DNA from: Lates calcarifer
Taxonomy: Eukaryota; Chordata; Actinopteri; Centropomidae
Direction: 5' to 3'
NCBI RefSeq assembly: GCF_001640805.2
Contig: NC_066854.1
Location: 10,535,775 to 10,599,774, forward strand
DNA length: 64,000 nucleotides
Shown here: piece after piece, positions 46,521 to 57,586 of the stretch
How the letters are laid out: each line of letters opens with the position of its first letter
Numbering within the stretch: the first letter of the stretch is position 1
Program-made: the position numbers and the translations under genes
The notes under the pieces: generated by a model
What the model was told of the DNA's origin: nothing
The model's input: only the letters and a program-made list of their open reading frames with translations
Databases searched by the model: none

Positions 46521-46990
46521 AGGGAGGGCAGGGGGAGCTGATGATTTTCTGGGCGGCGTTGATGACCCTCTGCGCGGCCTTCGTGTCCTCGGCCGTGGAG
46601 CCTGTGTACTGCGTGCTCAGAAGGTATGTTAATACGCTCTCCGCAGAGAAGTAATAGAAGGCCAGCAGCAGCTTCTTGTCCAGATTGTTTTTCCTGAGGA
46701 CGCGCCAGAAATGCAGCTGCTGCTGAGCCTTCTTCGCTAGAGCCTTGGTGTTGTGAGTCCGGGAGACGTCGGCTGACAAGTGGGTGCCCGGGAACCTGAA
46801 GGTTGTGACGGTTTCCACGCGTTCTCCGTATATGACAAGGGGGGTGTGGTCTCGTCTGTCCTTTCTGAAGTCCGTAACGACTTCTTTAGTTTTCTGGACA
46901 TTCAGTGTCAGGTTATTAGCTGAGCACCAGAGGGACAGTTTCTCTACCTCAGCCCTATATACCATCTCATCTCCATCTACATCATAAAAT
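46521..46990 (-). mobile_element. LINE reverse-transcriptase fragment, palm/thumb part
   Basis: Minus-strand translation gives DGDEMVYRAEVEKLSLWC, NNLTLNVQKTKEVVTDFRK and TKALAKKAQQQLHFWRVLRK, then AESVLT and AQRVINAAQKIIS. These follow the YADD motif in CR1/Rex-like LINEs. The YADD box itself is cut off by satellite at about 46990. The last ~55 bases, coding for the KAAQRVINAAQKII part, are also present at the start of the fragment at 45990-46320. Confidence 0.85.
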
Positions 46991-47084
46991 ATCAAAAGCA
47001 TGAAAAACACTCAACAAATGTCACAATACAGTCACAAAATATCATAAAGCATAAAAAAATAGCATGAAAAACAGTCACAAAGCA
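46991..47084. repeat. satellite scrap before the BEL element
   Basis: Large-array family words (AGCATGAAAAACACTCAACA, CATAAAGCATAAAAAAAT). The last bases, GTCACAAAGCA at 47074-47084, reappear at 50424-50434 on the far side of the LTR element. Confidence 0.8.
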
Positions 47085-47140
47085 TGTAGGAGCCACACAT
47101 TCTTTGCTGGGGATTGTTTGGGTCATGTGGGCACCGTAGA

Positions 47141-47392
47141 TGGCGCTCGTAGGTTATATTAGGGGCTGAATCACCTGCACTTTTTGTTGACCGCCTTTTG
47201 TTCAGTTATGATACACGTGCAAACCGTGCATGTTTTACATCTGATCCGCGCGTGTATCTCCAAATAGCCTCTGTAGTAGCTGTTGTGTTTATCAGTAAAC
47301 ATCGTGAAACTTACCTGCACTCAGCGTGCTTCTCTGTACTGGCAGCGCGTCATACAATCGTACGGGACCTATCTCTAAGGGCTGGAAAGTCG
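47141..47392 (+). repeat. 5' LTR of the BEL/Pao element
   Basis: Runs from TGGCGCTCGTAG to GCTGGAAAGTCG. Compared with the 3' LTR it lacks about 30 bases after CACCTGCACT and about 20 bases before GGGCTGGAAAG. These differences, plus scattered substitutions, show the insertion is not recent. Confidence 0.85.
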
Positions 47393-47641
47393 ACGAAAGC
47401 GATCGCTCACAGCGCAAACGAATCGGTGAGACGCCCAGTAAGCGCCACGTCATACGTCGGTCAAGGAGGACAGGTAAGCTTACCTGTGCGTGTCTGTGTG
47501 TGTAGAAGGAATCTGGATTGCATCAATGTTAAAGTGTCTCCGTTTGGAACGTGAATAAAGACAAAGAGGAGACCAGAGCTGCATGTTGACAACACCCTGG
47601 TGTCAAGTGGCCTTACAGGGGCTGGAGACCAGGACTGCAAA

Positions 47642-48089
47642 CTGCCAATTGTTCCGGTCCAGGTTAAATCTAACAAAGGAACTAAAATTGTTATCACTTA
47701 CGCTTTCTTGGATCAGGGGAGTACTGCAGTTTAATGCAAAAGCTCCACCTCACAAATGAGGAAGGGGCGCATTCTCCTTCGAACCATGCCAGGAGAAAGC
47801 TGTAAGCAGTAACATCGTGTCGGGCCTGAAGGTTGCAGCACTGGAGGGGGACAATTTTCTTGAGCTGCCAAGCGCTTACACGCAAGAGTCCATGCCTGTG
47901 CGCAGAGGAAATATCCCTACTGAAAGGGATATTAAACAATGGTCATATCTGAAACACATTCACTTACCTCAGATTGAGGCAGGAATAGAGCTATTTATAG
48001 AAACCAATGTTCCTAAAGCACTAGAACCATTGGAGGTGGTGTGTAGTGTGAATGATGGACCATATGCTATCTGTACCTTGCTGGGCTAG
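47642..48089 (+). pseudogene. BEL/Pao protease and following Pol linker, broken
   Basis: The start reads LPIVPVQVKSNKG then TYAFLDQGS, an aspartic-protease active-site block (D codon 47711-47713), with Gln where most BEL elements have Pro. A TAA at 47732 stops the frame soon after. From about 47805 another frame gives VSGLKVAALEGDNFLELP, PVRRGNIPTERDIKQW and YAICTLLG, the conserved BEL stretch before the RT. A TAG at 48087-48089 ends it. Two frames and two stops make this a pseudogene. Confidence 0.8.
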
Positions 48090-48107
48090 ACAGTTAATGG
48101 TCCACTG

Positions 48108-48880
48108 ATGGGAAACAGTGGGGAGACTGTTAACTGGGAGCATCCACAAATAGTGAACCTGGATGTCCTCTGGCAGCAACAGTTCAAGAATGATTTCCCC
48201 GAAAGCAGTGTTGATGAGCAACCCGCAATGTCCGGAGAAGATCAAAGGTTCCTGGAGTTTGTCACCAGCTCAGTAAAGCAGGTGGAGGGGCATTACCAGA
48301 TTCCGTTACCTTTGAGGAACATTGACATCAGCATGCCAAATAATAAGAAAATTGATGAGCAGCGCTTGTGTTGTTTGAAAAGAAGGTTTCAGAAGAACTT
48401 AACTTTTCATACTGACTACAACATGTTTATAAGTGACCTTCTGGCTAAAGGTTATGCAGAGAAGGTGCCCGAAGAGGAGCTGTACCGTGGTGATGGAAAA
48501 TTATGGTACATACCACGCCACGAAGTTTACCATCCCACTAAACGAAAGACCAGAGTTGTGTCTGACTGTGGAGCAAGATATCAAGGAACATCACTGAACG
48601 CTCAACTTCTACAGGGCCCTGATCTTACCAGCTCGCTGATTGGAGTGGTGACCCGATTTAGGAGGGAACCAATTGTGATCTTGGCTGACGTCATGAATAA
48701 TAGGCCTGGAGTGCTGAAAGCCATCACAGAGCAAAAGGCATTGAAGGGTTGGACGTGGAGCTGGACTCGCTACCTGTGGAGAGAGTGCTGGGTGTGGAAT
48801 GGACCATTAAATCAGACTCCTTCAAGTTCCTGTTCTGCTCAATAGAGGTACGTGGACACCAGCAGCAATCAAGCAGATAC
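48108..48880 (+). pseudogene. BEL/Pao reverse transcriptase lacking its catalytic palm
   Basis: The first 196 or so residues match the BEL RT fingers: RRFQKNLTFHTDYN, PRHEVYHPTKRKTRVVSDC and YQGTSLNAQLLQGPDLTSSL, then FRREPIVILADV. The next conserved block should lead to the YxDD box. Instead the sequence jumps at about 48698 to NRPGVLKAITEQKALKG and, after a frameshift near 48750, to LPVERVLGVEWTIKSDSFKF. The whole YxDD region is therefore deleted. A stop at 48843-48845 ends the first frame. Confidence 0.85.
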
Positions 48881-49330
48881 GGCCTCTAGAGGCGTGAAAG
48901 TTGACGTGTTCATCGGGGATGCTACATGGGTGTCATGTGCCTGAGAGTGAATGGCCTGTTGACCAGGAAGACCTCCATCACCTTTCACTTGGCGGTCCTG
49001 AGGTCAAAGGAGTTGCAGTGAATGTTGTCCAGGTCAGGGAAGAACCTGTAACTCTCTTGATTGAGTACTTTTCCTCCTAGACAAGTCTAAAGAAATCACT
49101 GGCATGGCTCTTGAGAATTAAAGGCTGGCTCATGTCAGTTACATCTGACCTTTACCCAGTCTGACGTTAGTAAGGAACAACAGACATCCTCTGTGGAAAG
49201 GCAGATGAAGGATTTTAGGAGGACAGCGGTGCACAGGTGTCACACAGTGAAAGACCTGGACCAGGCTGAGCTAGCTGTCATCAAGTTCTGCCGGGGAAAG
49301 AGCAGCCTGTTAAGAAGTCCAGTCACCTCC
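48881..49330 (+). pseudogene. heavily decayed RNase H/connection region of the BEL element
   Basis: Short recognisable pieces (VFIGDATWVSC, VREEPVTLLIEYFSS) with several stops and frameshifts. It lies between RT and integrase remnants, where BEL elements have RNase H and a linker. There is nothing intact here. Confidence 0.55.
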
Positions 49331-49760
49331 ATAAGCTATGTCTACAGCTGCAAGATGGAATCCTGAGAGTTGGTGGTCGGCTCAGTAGATTGTCTTTGCC
49401 TGTGGAAGAGAAACATCCTATAATCCTAGCGAAAGATCTCCACATCTCAGAGCTCTTACACGTACATCAGGAAGTTGGACACGGTTGCCGTAACCATATG
49501 CTGTCTAAGCTGAGAGAGATACTGGATATCTGGTGTTCAGCTATCAGGAGAGTGCTAGCCAAGTGTATCATCAGTGTATCAGTGTATCAGAACTTGGATG
49601 AAGAAAGCCTTCACGCAGTGCTTTGTGAGACTGACGCCATAATAAACAGCAGACCAATCACCAAAGCTTCCATGGATCCGAATGACCTGGAAGCGCTGAC
49701 GCCAAATCACCTGCTGCTGTTAAAAGACCTCACCAACATTGCCACCAGGAGTGTTTGAGC
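49331..49760 (+). pseudogene. BEL/Pao integrase: zinc-binding part joined to the C-terminal end
   Basis: Reads LQDGILRVGGRLSRLSLPVE, KHPIILAKDLHISELL and VGHGCRNHMLSKLREI, the N-terminal zinc-binding block. It then jumps at about 49590 to SLHAVLCETDAIINSRPITK and LEALTPNHLLLL, the segment after the catalytic core. The D,D-35-E core is missing. The frame shifts near 49745. Confidence 0.8.
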
Positions 49761-50077
49761 CCTCAGACATTTATGCACATAGGACGTGGAAACAGGTTCA
49801 ATATATGTCTGAAATGTTTTGGAGAAGAGGGGTCAGGGAATACTTGCCTCAGCTGCAGGAGTGGCAGAAATGGACAGGAGTCAAGAGGAATCTTGTCGTG
49901 GGAGACCTTGTCATGGACAGCGCGGCGCCTCGAAACCCTTGGCCTGTGGGACAAGTGATACAAATCTTCCCGGACCGAAGAGAATTTGTTTGTCAGGTGC
50001 GGATTAAAACCCGGAGCAGCTGTCTGGACCGGCCTATCACAAATGTTTGCCTGCTGCAGGAGGCTGAAGCCATTTGA
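49741..50077 (+). pseudogene. BEL/Pao Pol C-terminal (DUF5641-like) domain
   Basis: An open frame of about 112 residues with RTWKQVQYMSEMFWRRGVRE, YLPQLQEWQKW, NLVVGDLVMD, NPWPVGQVIQIFPD and RPITNVCLL. This is the usual last domain of BEL/Pao Pol. It is out of frame with the integrase piece before it. It ends in TGA just before the 3' LTR. Confidence 0.85.
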
Positions 50078-50120
50078 GGGCATGCCGGCTTCAGTTGTGA
50101 CTTCTTTGACTTTGTTTTGA

Positions 50121-50424
50121 TGGCAGTCGTAGATTATATTAGGGGCTGAATCACCTGCACTGGGTGGAGAGAGGAGAGTCAAGTAGCTGTAATTTTTGTT
50201 GACCGCCTTTTGTTCAGTTATGACACACGTGCAAACAGTACACGTTTTACATCTGATCCATGCGTGTATCTCCAAATAGCCGCTGTAGTAGCTGTTGTGT
50301 TTATCAGTAAACATTCTGAAACTTACCTAGACTCAGCGTGCTTCTCTCTGTACTGGCAACACGCCAAACAAACATACAGGACCTATCTCTACCTCTCAGG
50401 TGACGTTAAAGGGCTGGAAAGTCG
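50121..50424 (+). repeat. 3' LTR of the BEL/Pao element
   Basis: Runs from TGGCAGTCGTAG to GGGCTGGAAAGTCG. It is longer than the 5' LTR because it keeps the GGGTGGAGAGAGGAGAGTCA block near 50160 and a CCTCTCAGGTGACGTTAAAG block near 50395. Confidence 0.85.
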
Positions 50425-53400
50425 TCACAAAGCACACAAAAAAGTCACAAAGCAAAAAAAATACACAAAAAATAACACAAAGCATAAAAAATACACAATA
50501 TAGCATAAAAACACAAAAAATTATCACAATACAGTGAAAAACAGTTACAAAATATCATGATGCATGAAAAACAAAAAAAATGTCACAATACAATGAAAAA
50601 CAAGTCATAAAATAACATAAAGCATGAAAACACTGAAAAAAAAGTCATACTGAAATAAGGAATGAAAATAATCAATCAATCAATCAAAAATATCATAGTA
50701 AAGTAAAGCATAACAAATAGTGAAAAAAACCACACAATAATAAAGCATGTAAAACAGTGAACAACATTCAAAAAAATGTAATAGTATAGTAAGACGTGAA
50801 ATACACTCAAAACTGTGATAGTATAGTAAAGCATGAAAAACAATGGAAAAACATTAATAAACACAAATACTATAACAGTACAGTAAAGCATGAAAAACAG
50901 TTATAAACACTCAAATACTGTAATAGTACAGTAATGCATGAAAATCACTCAAATACTGTCATAGTACAGAAAAGCATGAAAAAAAGTCATAAACACTCAA
51001 ATACTGTAATAGTACAGTAAGGCATGAAAAACAGTAATAAACAGTCAAAAAACAACGTAGTACAGTAAAGCATGAAAAACAGTCATAAACACTCAAATAC
51101 TGTAATAGTACAGTAAGGCATAAAAAAACAGTCAAAAAAGGTCATAGTACAGTAAAGGCATGAAAAACAGTCATAAACACTCAAATACTGTAATAGTATA
51201 TAAGGCATAAAAAACAGTCAAAAAAGGTCATAGTACAGTAAAGCATGAAAAACAGTCATAAACACTCAAATACTGTAATAGTACAGTAAGGCATGAAAAA
51301 CAGTGGAAAAATACTCAAATAATGTCATGGTAGAGTAAGGCATGAAAATCACTCAAAAAATGCCATAGTACAGTAATGCATGAAAATCACTCAAAAAGGT
51401 CATAGAACAGTAAAGCATGAAAAACAATGGAGAAACATTAATAAACACAAATACTGTATTAGTACAGTAAAGCATGAAAAACAATAATAAACAGTCAAAA
51501 AACATCATAGCATAGTAAGGCATGAAAAACAGTCATAAACAGTCAAAAAATGTCATAGTACAGTAAGGCATGAAAAACAGTCATTAACAGTCAAAAAATG
51601 TCATAGTACAGTAAGGCATGAAAAACAGTCAAAAAAGGTCATAGTACAGTAAAGCATGAAAAACAGTCATAAACACTCAAATACTGTAATAGTACAGTAA
51701 TGCATGAAAAACAGTGGGAAAACACTCAAATACTGTCATAGTAGAGTAAACCATGGAAAACAGTCATAAACACTCAAATACTGTAATAGTACAGTAAGGC
51801 ATGAAAAACAGTAATAAACAGTCAAAAAATGTCATAGTTTAGTAAGGCATGAAAAATGGTCAAAAAATGTCATAGTATAGTAGGGCATGAAAAAGTGTCA
51901 AAAAGAGTCAAAAAATGTCATAGTATAGTAAGGCATGACAATCACTCAAAAAATGCCATAGTACAGTAAGGCATGAAAAATAGTAATAAACAGTCAAAAA
52001 ATGCCATAGTACAGTAAGGCATGAAAAACAGTCATAAACACTCAAATACTGTAATAGTATAGTAAGGCATAAAAAAAACAGTCAAAAAAGGTCATAGTAC
52101 AGTAAGGCATGAAAAACAGTCATAAACACTCAAATACTGTAATAGTACAGTAAGGCATGAAAAACAGTGGAAAAATACTCAAATAATGTCATGGTAGAGT
52201 AAGGCATGAAAATCACTCAAAAAATGCCATAGTACAGTAATGCATGAAAATCACTCAAAAAGGTCATAGAACAGTAAAGCATGAAAAACAATGGAGAAAC
52301 ATTAATAAACACAAATACTGTAATAGTACAGTAAGGCATGAAAAACAGTCATAAACAGTCAAAAAATGTCATAGTACAGTAAGGCATGAAAAACAGTCAG
52401 AAACAGTCAAAAAATGTTATAGTACAGTAAAGCATGAAAAACAGTGGAAAAATACTCAAATAATATCATAGTAGAGTAAGGCATGAAAATCACTCAAATA
52501 CTGTAACAGTACAGTAAGGCATGAAAAACAATAATAAACAGTCAAAAAACAACATAGTACAGTAAGGCATGAAAATCACTCAAATACTGTCATAGTAGAG
52601 TAAGGCATGAAAATCACTCAAAAAAGGTCATAGTACAGTAAAGCATGAAAAAAAGTCATAAACACTCAAATACTGTAATAGTACAGTAAGGCATGAAAAA
52701 CAGTAATAAACAGTCAAAAAACAACGTAGTACAGTAAAGCATGAAAAACAGTCATAAACACTCAAATACTGTAATAGTACAGTAAGGCATAAAAAAACAG
52801 TCAAAAAAGGTCATAGTACAATAAGGCATGAAAAACAGTCATAAACACTCAAATACTGTAATAGTATAGTAAGGCATAAAAAAACAGTCAAAAAAGGTCA
52901 TAGTACAGTAAAGCATGAAAAACAGTCATAAACACTCAAATACTGTAATAGTACAGTAAGGCATGAAAAACTGTGGAAAAATACTCAAATAATGTCATGG
53001 TAGAGTAAGGCATGAAAATCACTCAAAAAATGCCATAGTACAGTAATGCATGAAAATCACTCAAAAAGGTCATAGAACAGTAAAGCATGAAAAACAATGG
53101 AGAAACATTAATAAACACAAATACTGTATTAGTACAGTAAAGCATGAAAAACAATAATAAACAGTCAAAAAACATCATAGCATAGTAAGGCATGAAAAAC
53201 AGTCATAAACAGTCAAAAAATGTCATAGTACAGTAAGGCATGAAAAACAGTCATTAACAGTCAAAAAATGTCATAGTACAGTAAGGCATGAAAAACAGTC
53301 AAAAAAGGTCATAGTACAGTAAAGCATGAAAAACAGTCATAAACACTCAAATACTGTAATAGTACAGTAATGCATGAAAAACAGTGGGAAAACACTCAAA

Positions 53401-54660
53401 TACTGTCATAGTAGAGTAAACCATGGAAAACAGTCATAAACACTCAAATACTGTAATAGTACAGTAAGGCATGAAAAACAGTAATAAACAGTCAAAAAAT
53501 GTCATAGTTTAGTAAGGCATGAAAAATGGTCAAAAAATGTCATAGTATAGTAGGGCATGAAAAAGTGTCAAAAAGAGTCAAAAAATGTCATAGTATAGTA
53601 GGGCATGAAAAATAGTAATAAACAGTCAAAAAATGCCATAGTACAGTAAGGCATGAAAAATAGTAATAAACAGTCAAAAAATGCCATAGTACAGTAAGGC
53701 ATGAAAAACAGTCATAAACACTCAAATACTGTAATAGTATAGTAAGGCATAAAAAAACAGTCAAAAAAGGTCATAGTACAGTAAGGCATGAAAAACAGTC
53801 ATAAACACTCAAATACTGTAATAGTACAGTAAGGCATGAAAAACTGTGGAAAAATACTCAAATAATGTCATGGTAGAGTAAGGCATGAAAATCACTCAAA
53901 AAATGCCATAGTAGAGTAAGGCATGAAAAACAGTGAAAAACACTCAAATACTGTAATAGTACAGTAATGCATGAAAATCACTCAAAAAGGTCACAGAACA
54001 GTAAAGCATGAAAAACAATGGAGAAACATTAATAAACACAAATACTGTAATAGTACAGTAAAGCATGAAAAACAGAGGAAAAATACTCAAATAATGTCAT
54101 GGTAGAGTAAGGCATGAAAATCACTCAAAAACTGTCATAGTACAGTAAAGCATGAAAAACATTAATGAACACAAATACTGTAATAGTACAGTAAGGCATG
54201 AAAAACAGTAATAAACAGTCAAAAAACAACGTAGTACAGTAAAGCATGAAAAACAGTCATAAACACTCAAATACTGTAATACTACAGTAAGGCATAAAAA
54301 ACAGTCAAAAAAGGTCATAGAACAGTAAAGCATGAAAAACAATGGAAAAACATTAATAAACACAAATACTGTAATAGTACAGTAAGGCATGAAAAACAGT
54401 GGAAAACACTCCAATACTGTCATAGTACAGTAAAGCATGAAAATCACTCAAAAAATACCATAGTAGAGTAAGGCATGAAAAACAGTCATAAACAGTCAAA
54501 AAATGTAATAGTACAGTAAGGCATGGAAAACAGTGAAAAACACTCAAATAATGTCATAGTAGAGCTAGGCATGAAAAACAGTCAAAAAATGTCATAGTAC
54601 AGTAAGGCATGGAAAACAGTCAAAAACACTCAAATAATGTTATAGCACTGTAAAATGTCA
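50425..54660. repeat. large minisatellite array of 38-48 bp units
   Basis: Over 4 kb of units built on TAGTACAGTAAGGCATGAAA, then AACAGTCATAAACACTCAAA or AATCACTCAAAAAATGCCA. Unit length alternates mainly between about 38 and 48 bp. A higher-order repeat of about 1.67 kb is clear: bases from about 50960 on recur at about 52630 on, for most of their length. The array is A-rich and has stops in nearly every frame on the plus strand. On the minus strand it gives spurious Phe/Leu/Tyr/Cys-rich frames. Confidence 0.93.
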
Positions 54661-56690
54661 AAGGTTTTGTCCTTTGAGATCAGCAAATTACCAGTCTTAC
54701 CATGTAAATGAATTCCCCCAAACAAATTAGTGTTGATTTCAGTGGGTGGAGTGTCTGTTAGAAAAGTGATTGTCTGTTCTTTTTCTGCATCAGGAGTGGA
54801 TGAAAGAAAACAACAGCATTTAGATGGACAGACTGACTCCTGTTGTTGTCCAGTTTTAGTTCCACATAAATGAGCTGACAGGTAGTTTCAGCAAGACATC
54901 TGATGAAGACTTCAAGCATAGCAATCCCCACACATCAGGTAACAAAAAAAAACACCTGTCTTTACATAAGAATGGTTGATTAATTGGAAAGTTAGACAAA
55001 ATGATTGTCGTTAGTCTGTTGTCAGTGTCTTTTTCTGTGAATTTCAGTGTCTCCACTGCAAAACAAGATGAGGTTCATCTGCGCCCGTGTGCTGGAGACG
55101 AGATTGTGCCGTATCAACAAGGAGCCATGTCTAAACTTTCCACTTCCAGGCAAAGCTTCACATTGTGTTGAAAGAATTTTACACTGGTGTGATTGCTGAA
55201 GTTAGGCAGCAGCACAAATAAAACACAAGTAAATAAATGCAAAAGAAATGATTGTGTGATTTGTGTTGTATATAAAGATGTACGTGCGACAGATATTAAA
55301 TGACACAACTACAACAACAGAACTATATTAAACAAATGCCAACATTAAAAGAAAAGGGACTGCGAGTTGTAATCTTACGTGAAGCAGACAAAGTGCGAGA
55401 GCCCCAGCTTTGGTTTACAGGTTCTGTGAACGCCTCTCCAAGCACTCTTGACTCCCTGGCGTAACGGGATAACCGTCAAAGCGCAACATCAGACGCAGTT
55501 CTTGCGAAACTGACAGCACTGGTGGCGTTATGAAACAGAGAAAAATGAACAGCTGAAATTGTATAAAAAATAATAACAGACAAGAAGAAAACTAAACTAC
55601 ACTATATGAGACCAGATAGAGACAACTATACTCCCTTAGACTGACTAATGAATTTTGAATTTAAACACCAAATGTGACTGCTCATAAAGCTTGGTTAGCA
55701 TTCTAGCTGCAGCTTTCAGAACCATTTGTAGACTTTTAGTGCTAGCATGTGGTAGGCCCCAAAACATTACAAAAATCAAGTAATTCTTAAACATATACAC
55801 TTTTAAAGTCTGTGTAAAGCACTAATGCCATTCTGAGTTAGTCACACCAAAATCTGGAAAAAATAAGGAGCTCTGTTAGAGAGTCCACTGAAGGTGGTGA
55901 AGCCACAATTTCAATAATTTCATACTTAATTTATATTACTATTTATTTAAGGTTTTACATGTATTTCTAACCCTAACCCCATTTGTAATGGTTTTATATT
56001 TATTTTTAGAGCAATTTTTTCTGTGTTGGTTTTATACTTGATATTTAAAGGGCTTCAATTTATCAATTCAGGGTTTCTATTCTGTGTCAAACTGCAACTG
56101 AGATAATGACAGAGTCAGACTAAAAAGAATAAACACTGACCTTCTGGAAACATCTTCATGTCTGTCTCTTTTCTCTGTGATTTAATGGTTGAAGTTTGAA
56201 TTCTGTGGAGAAAAACACAACAAACTATATATATATATAGATGTAACTTTTAACACATCAAAATAAAAGTGTTTCTGGGTATTGAACTTCAAACTGTACA
56301 AATAGAGATAGAAGTAAAGGACACTAAATTTACAAAGAAACCAGTATGTGGACTAACTGGTTCTGGACTCATCAGAGTTAAATTTGTTTTCTACACAAAG
56401 ACAGAAGAAGCTGCTCTGACTACAGAAGTGACTCCACCAGCTGCTCATATTCACACAACAGCAGTGGATGGAAATGTTTGTTTCTCCAATGTAAGTTAAA
56501 ATTTGAACAAAATTTGGTTAAGAGAGGAAGGACGAGACGAGACACAAAAACAGGCAGAAAGAGAGAGAGGGGGAAGGAGACAGACAAAATGAGAGAGATG
56601 TAACCAAGACGATCATCGGCAGTTGCTGAAGATATATAATTTAATGGCAGTGCTCTGTGTTGAACAGGTGACGAAGCTTTTTGTGAATTA
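54661..56690. other. non-repetitive interval after the satellite
   Basis: No gene recognised. A CAG|TGTCTCCACTGC start at about 55048 recalls the exon-like cassette and is followed by a CAG|GCAAAG at about 55150. There is a short (TA)n run at about 56227-56239. The CpG-bearing stretch 55440-55520 has no other feature. Confidence 0.4.
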
Positions 56691-56691
56691 C

Positions 56692-56767
56692 CTGGAGGCC
56701 TCTGTCCTGGTCTAAACAATTCCTTCATTGTACAAAGATTCTCTGATCGTGGACGAAGTGGAGACAC
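56692..56767 (-). other. exon-like cassette, inverted copy
   Basis: On the minus strand this 76-bp segment lies between CTCCAG and GTAATTCAC. It starts GTGTCTCCACTTCGTCCACG and ends AGACCAGGACAGAGGCCTCCAG, like 43916-43994. The corresponding frame has a TAG, so it is noncoding if transcribed. Confidence 0.45.
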
Positions 56768-57204
56768 CTGGAGGAAATAAAGAGAGAAACATACAAAGCA
56801 CAATGATCAATACACTGTGACCTGTTCATCAACAGTTTAACCATGAAAACACAGAAAAATATTCAACATTACAGCTGAACCATAACATTTTCCAAACATT
56901 AGAGGAGTGTCTCAGAAAATGAGCTGTCACATATGACAAGAAAAAGCATCACATCTTTAAGAACCAATCACAATAAATATTTGGGAAATCACATGGAATC
57001 ATGTATATTGCTGTGAACTTTAAAAACTTTCATTTAAGTACATTTTTGAAAGCAGGGTTTTAACTTGTGGTATTTTTAATTATACTTCAGTCCACAGACA
57101 GAAAATTACCTCACAACTATTTAGTTTTTATGTATTATTATAACTGCTACTATTTTCTGACATGATTAATCAGTCATTATTATATTCAATACTAATCTCA
57201 TTAA

Positions 57205-57355
57205 ATACAGGGCACAGAGCAGAGGCCTGTACTACGAAGCGAGGTTACTGGCCTATCAGAGTAACTTCAGGAGTAACTTGGTGACGTCAGGTGTAACATC
57301 CCAGTTAACCTGTACTACGAAAGGTGGATAGGTTTTACCCGGGGTAATTAACACT
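57205..57355. repeat. CTGTACTACGAA-type dispersed repeat
   Basis: GGCCTGTACTACGAAGCGAG near 57219 and CCTGTACTACGAAAGG near 57309 flank AGTAACTTCAGGAGTAACTT. GTACTACGAA is the hallmark end of a common fish DNA-transposon-type repeat. Only parts are present. Confidence 0.5.
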
Positions 57356-57586
57356 GCATCTCTAAACTGCTACTTCTACCTAAGTACTGCCCCACAGGTA
57401 GATACCGGCACGACGACAGAGAGAGGCTGACTCCGAAGGACAGGGGTTGCCTAAAGACCATCAGCCCCCCCACCCCCACCAATAAATGGTATTTTTTATG
57501 CTCCGCATTTTCCACTTTCAATTTTTCAAATTTGTAATTTTTCTTTCTCACAGTCAAGCGGCAGATTTTAGCATTATTAGTGTTGC

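Larger units (their letters stand above)
47085..50424 (+). mobile_element. defective BEL/Pao LTR retrotransposon
   Basis: A plus-strand element with similar LTRs at 47141-47392 and 50121-50424. Between them are decayed protease, reverse-transcriptase, integrase and C-terminal (DUF5641-like) sequences in the BEL/Pao order. There is no room for gag, the RT palm is deleted and the integrase core is missing, so it cannot move by itself. GTCACAAAGCA occurs on both sides. This could be the target duplication or simply satellite sequence. Exact ends are uncertain. Confidence 0.88.

Noticed and set aside
50425..54660. CRISPR-like array (regular repeats with variable parts)
   Set aside because: Units are contiguous diverged satellite repeats without unique spacers, and the window is vertebrate DNA.
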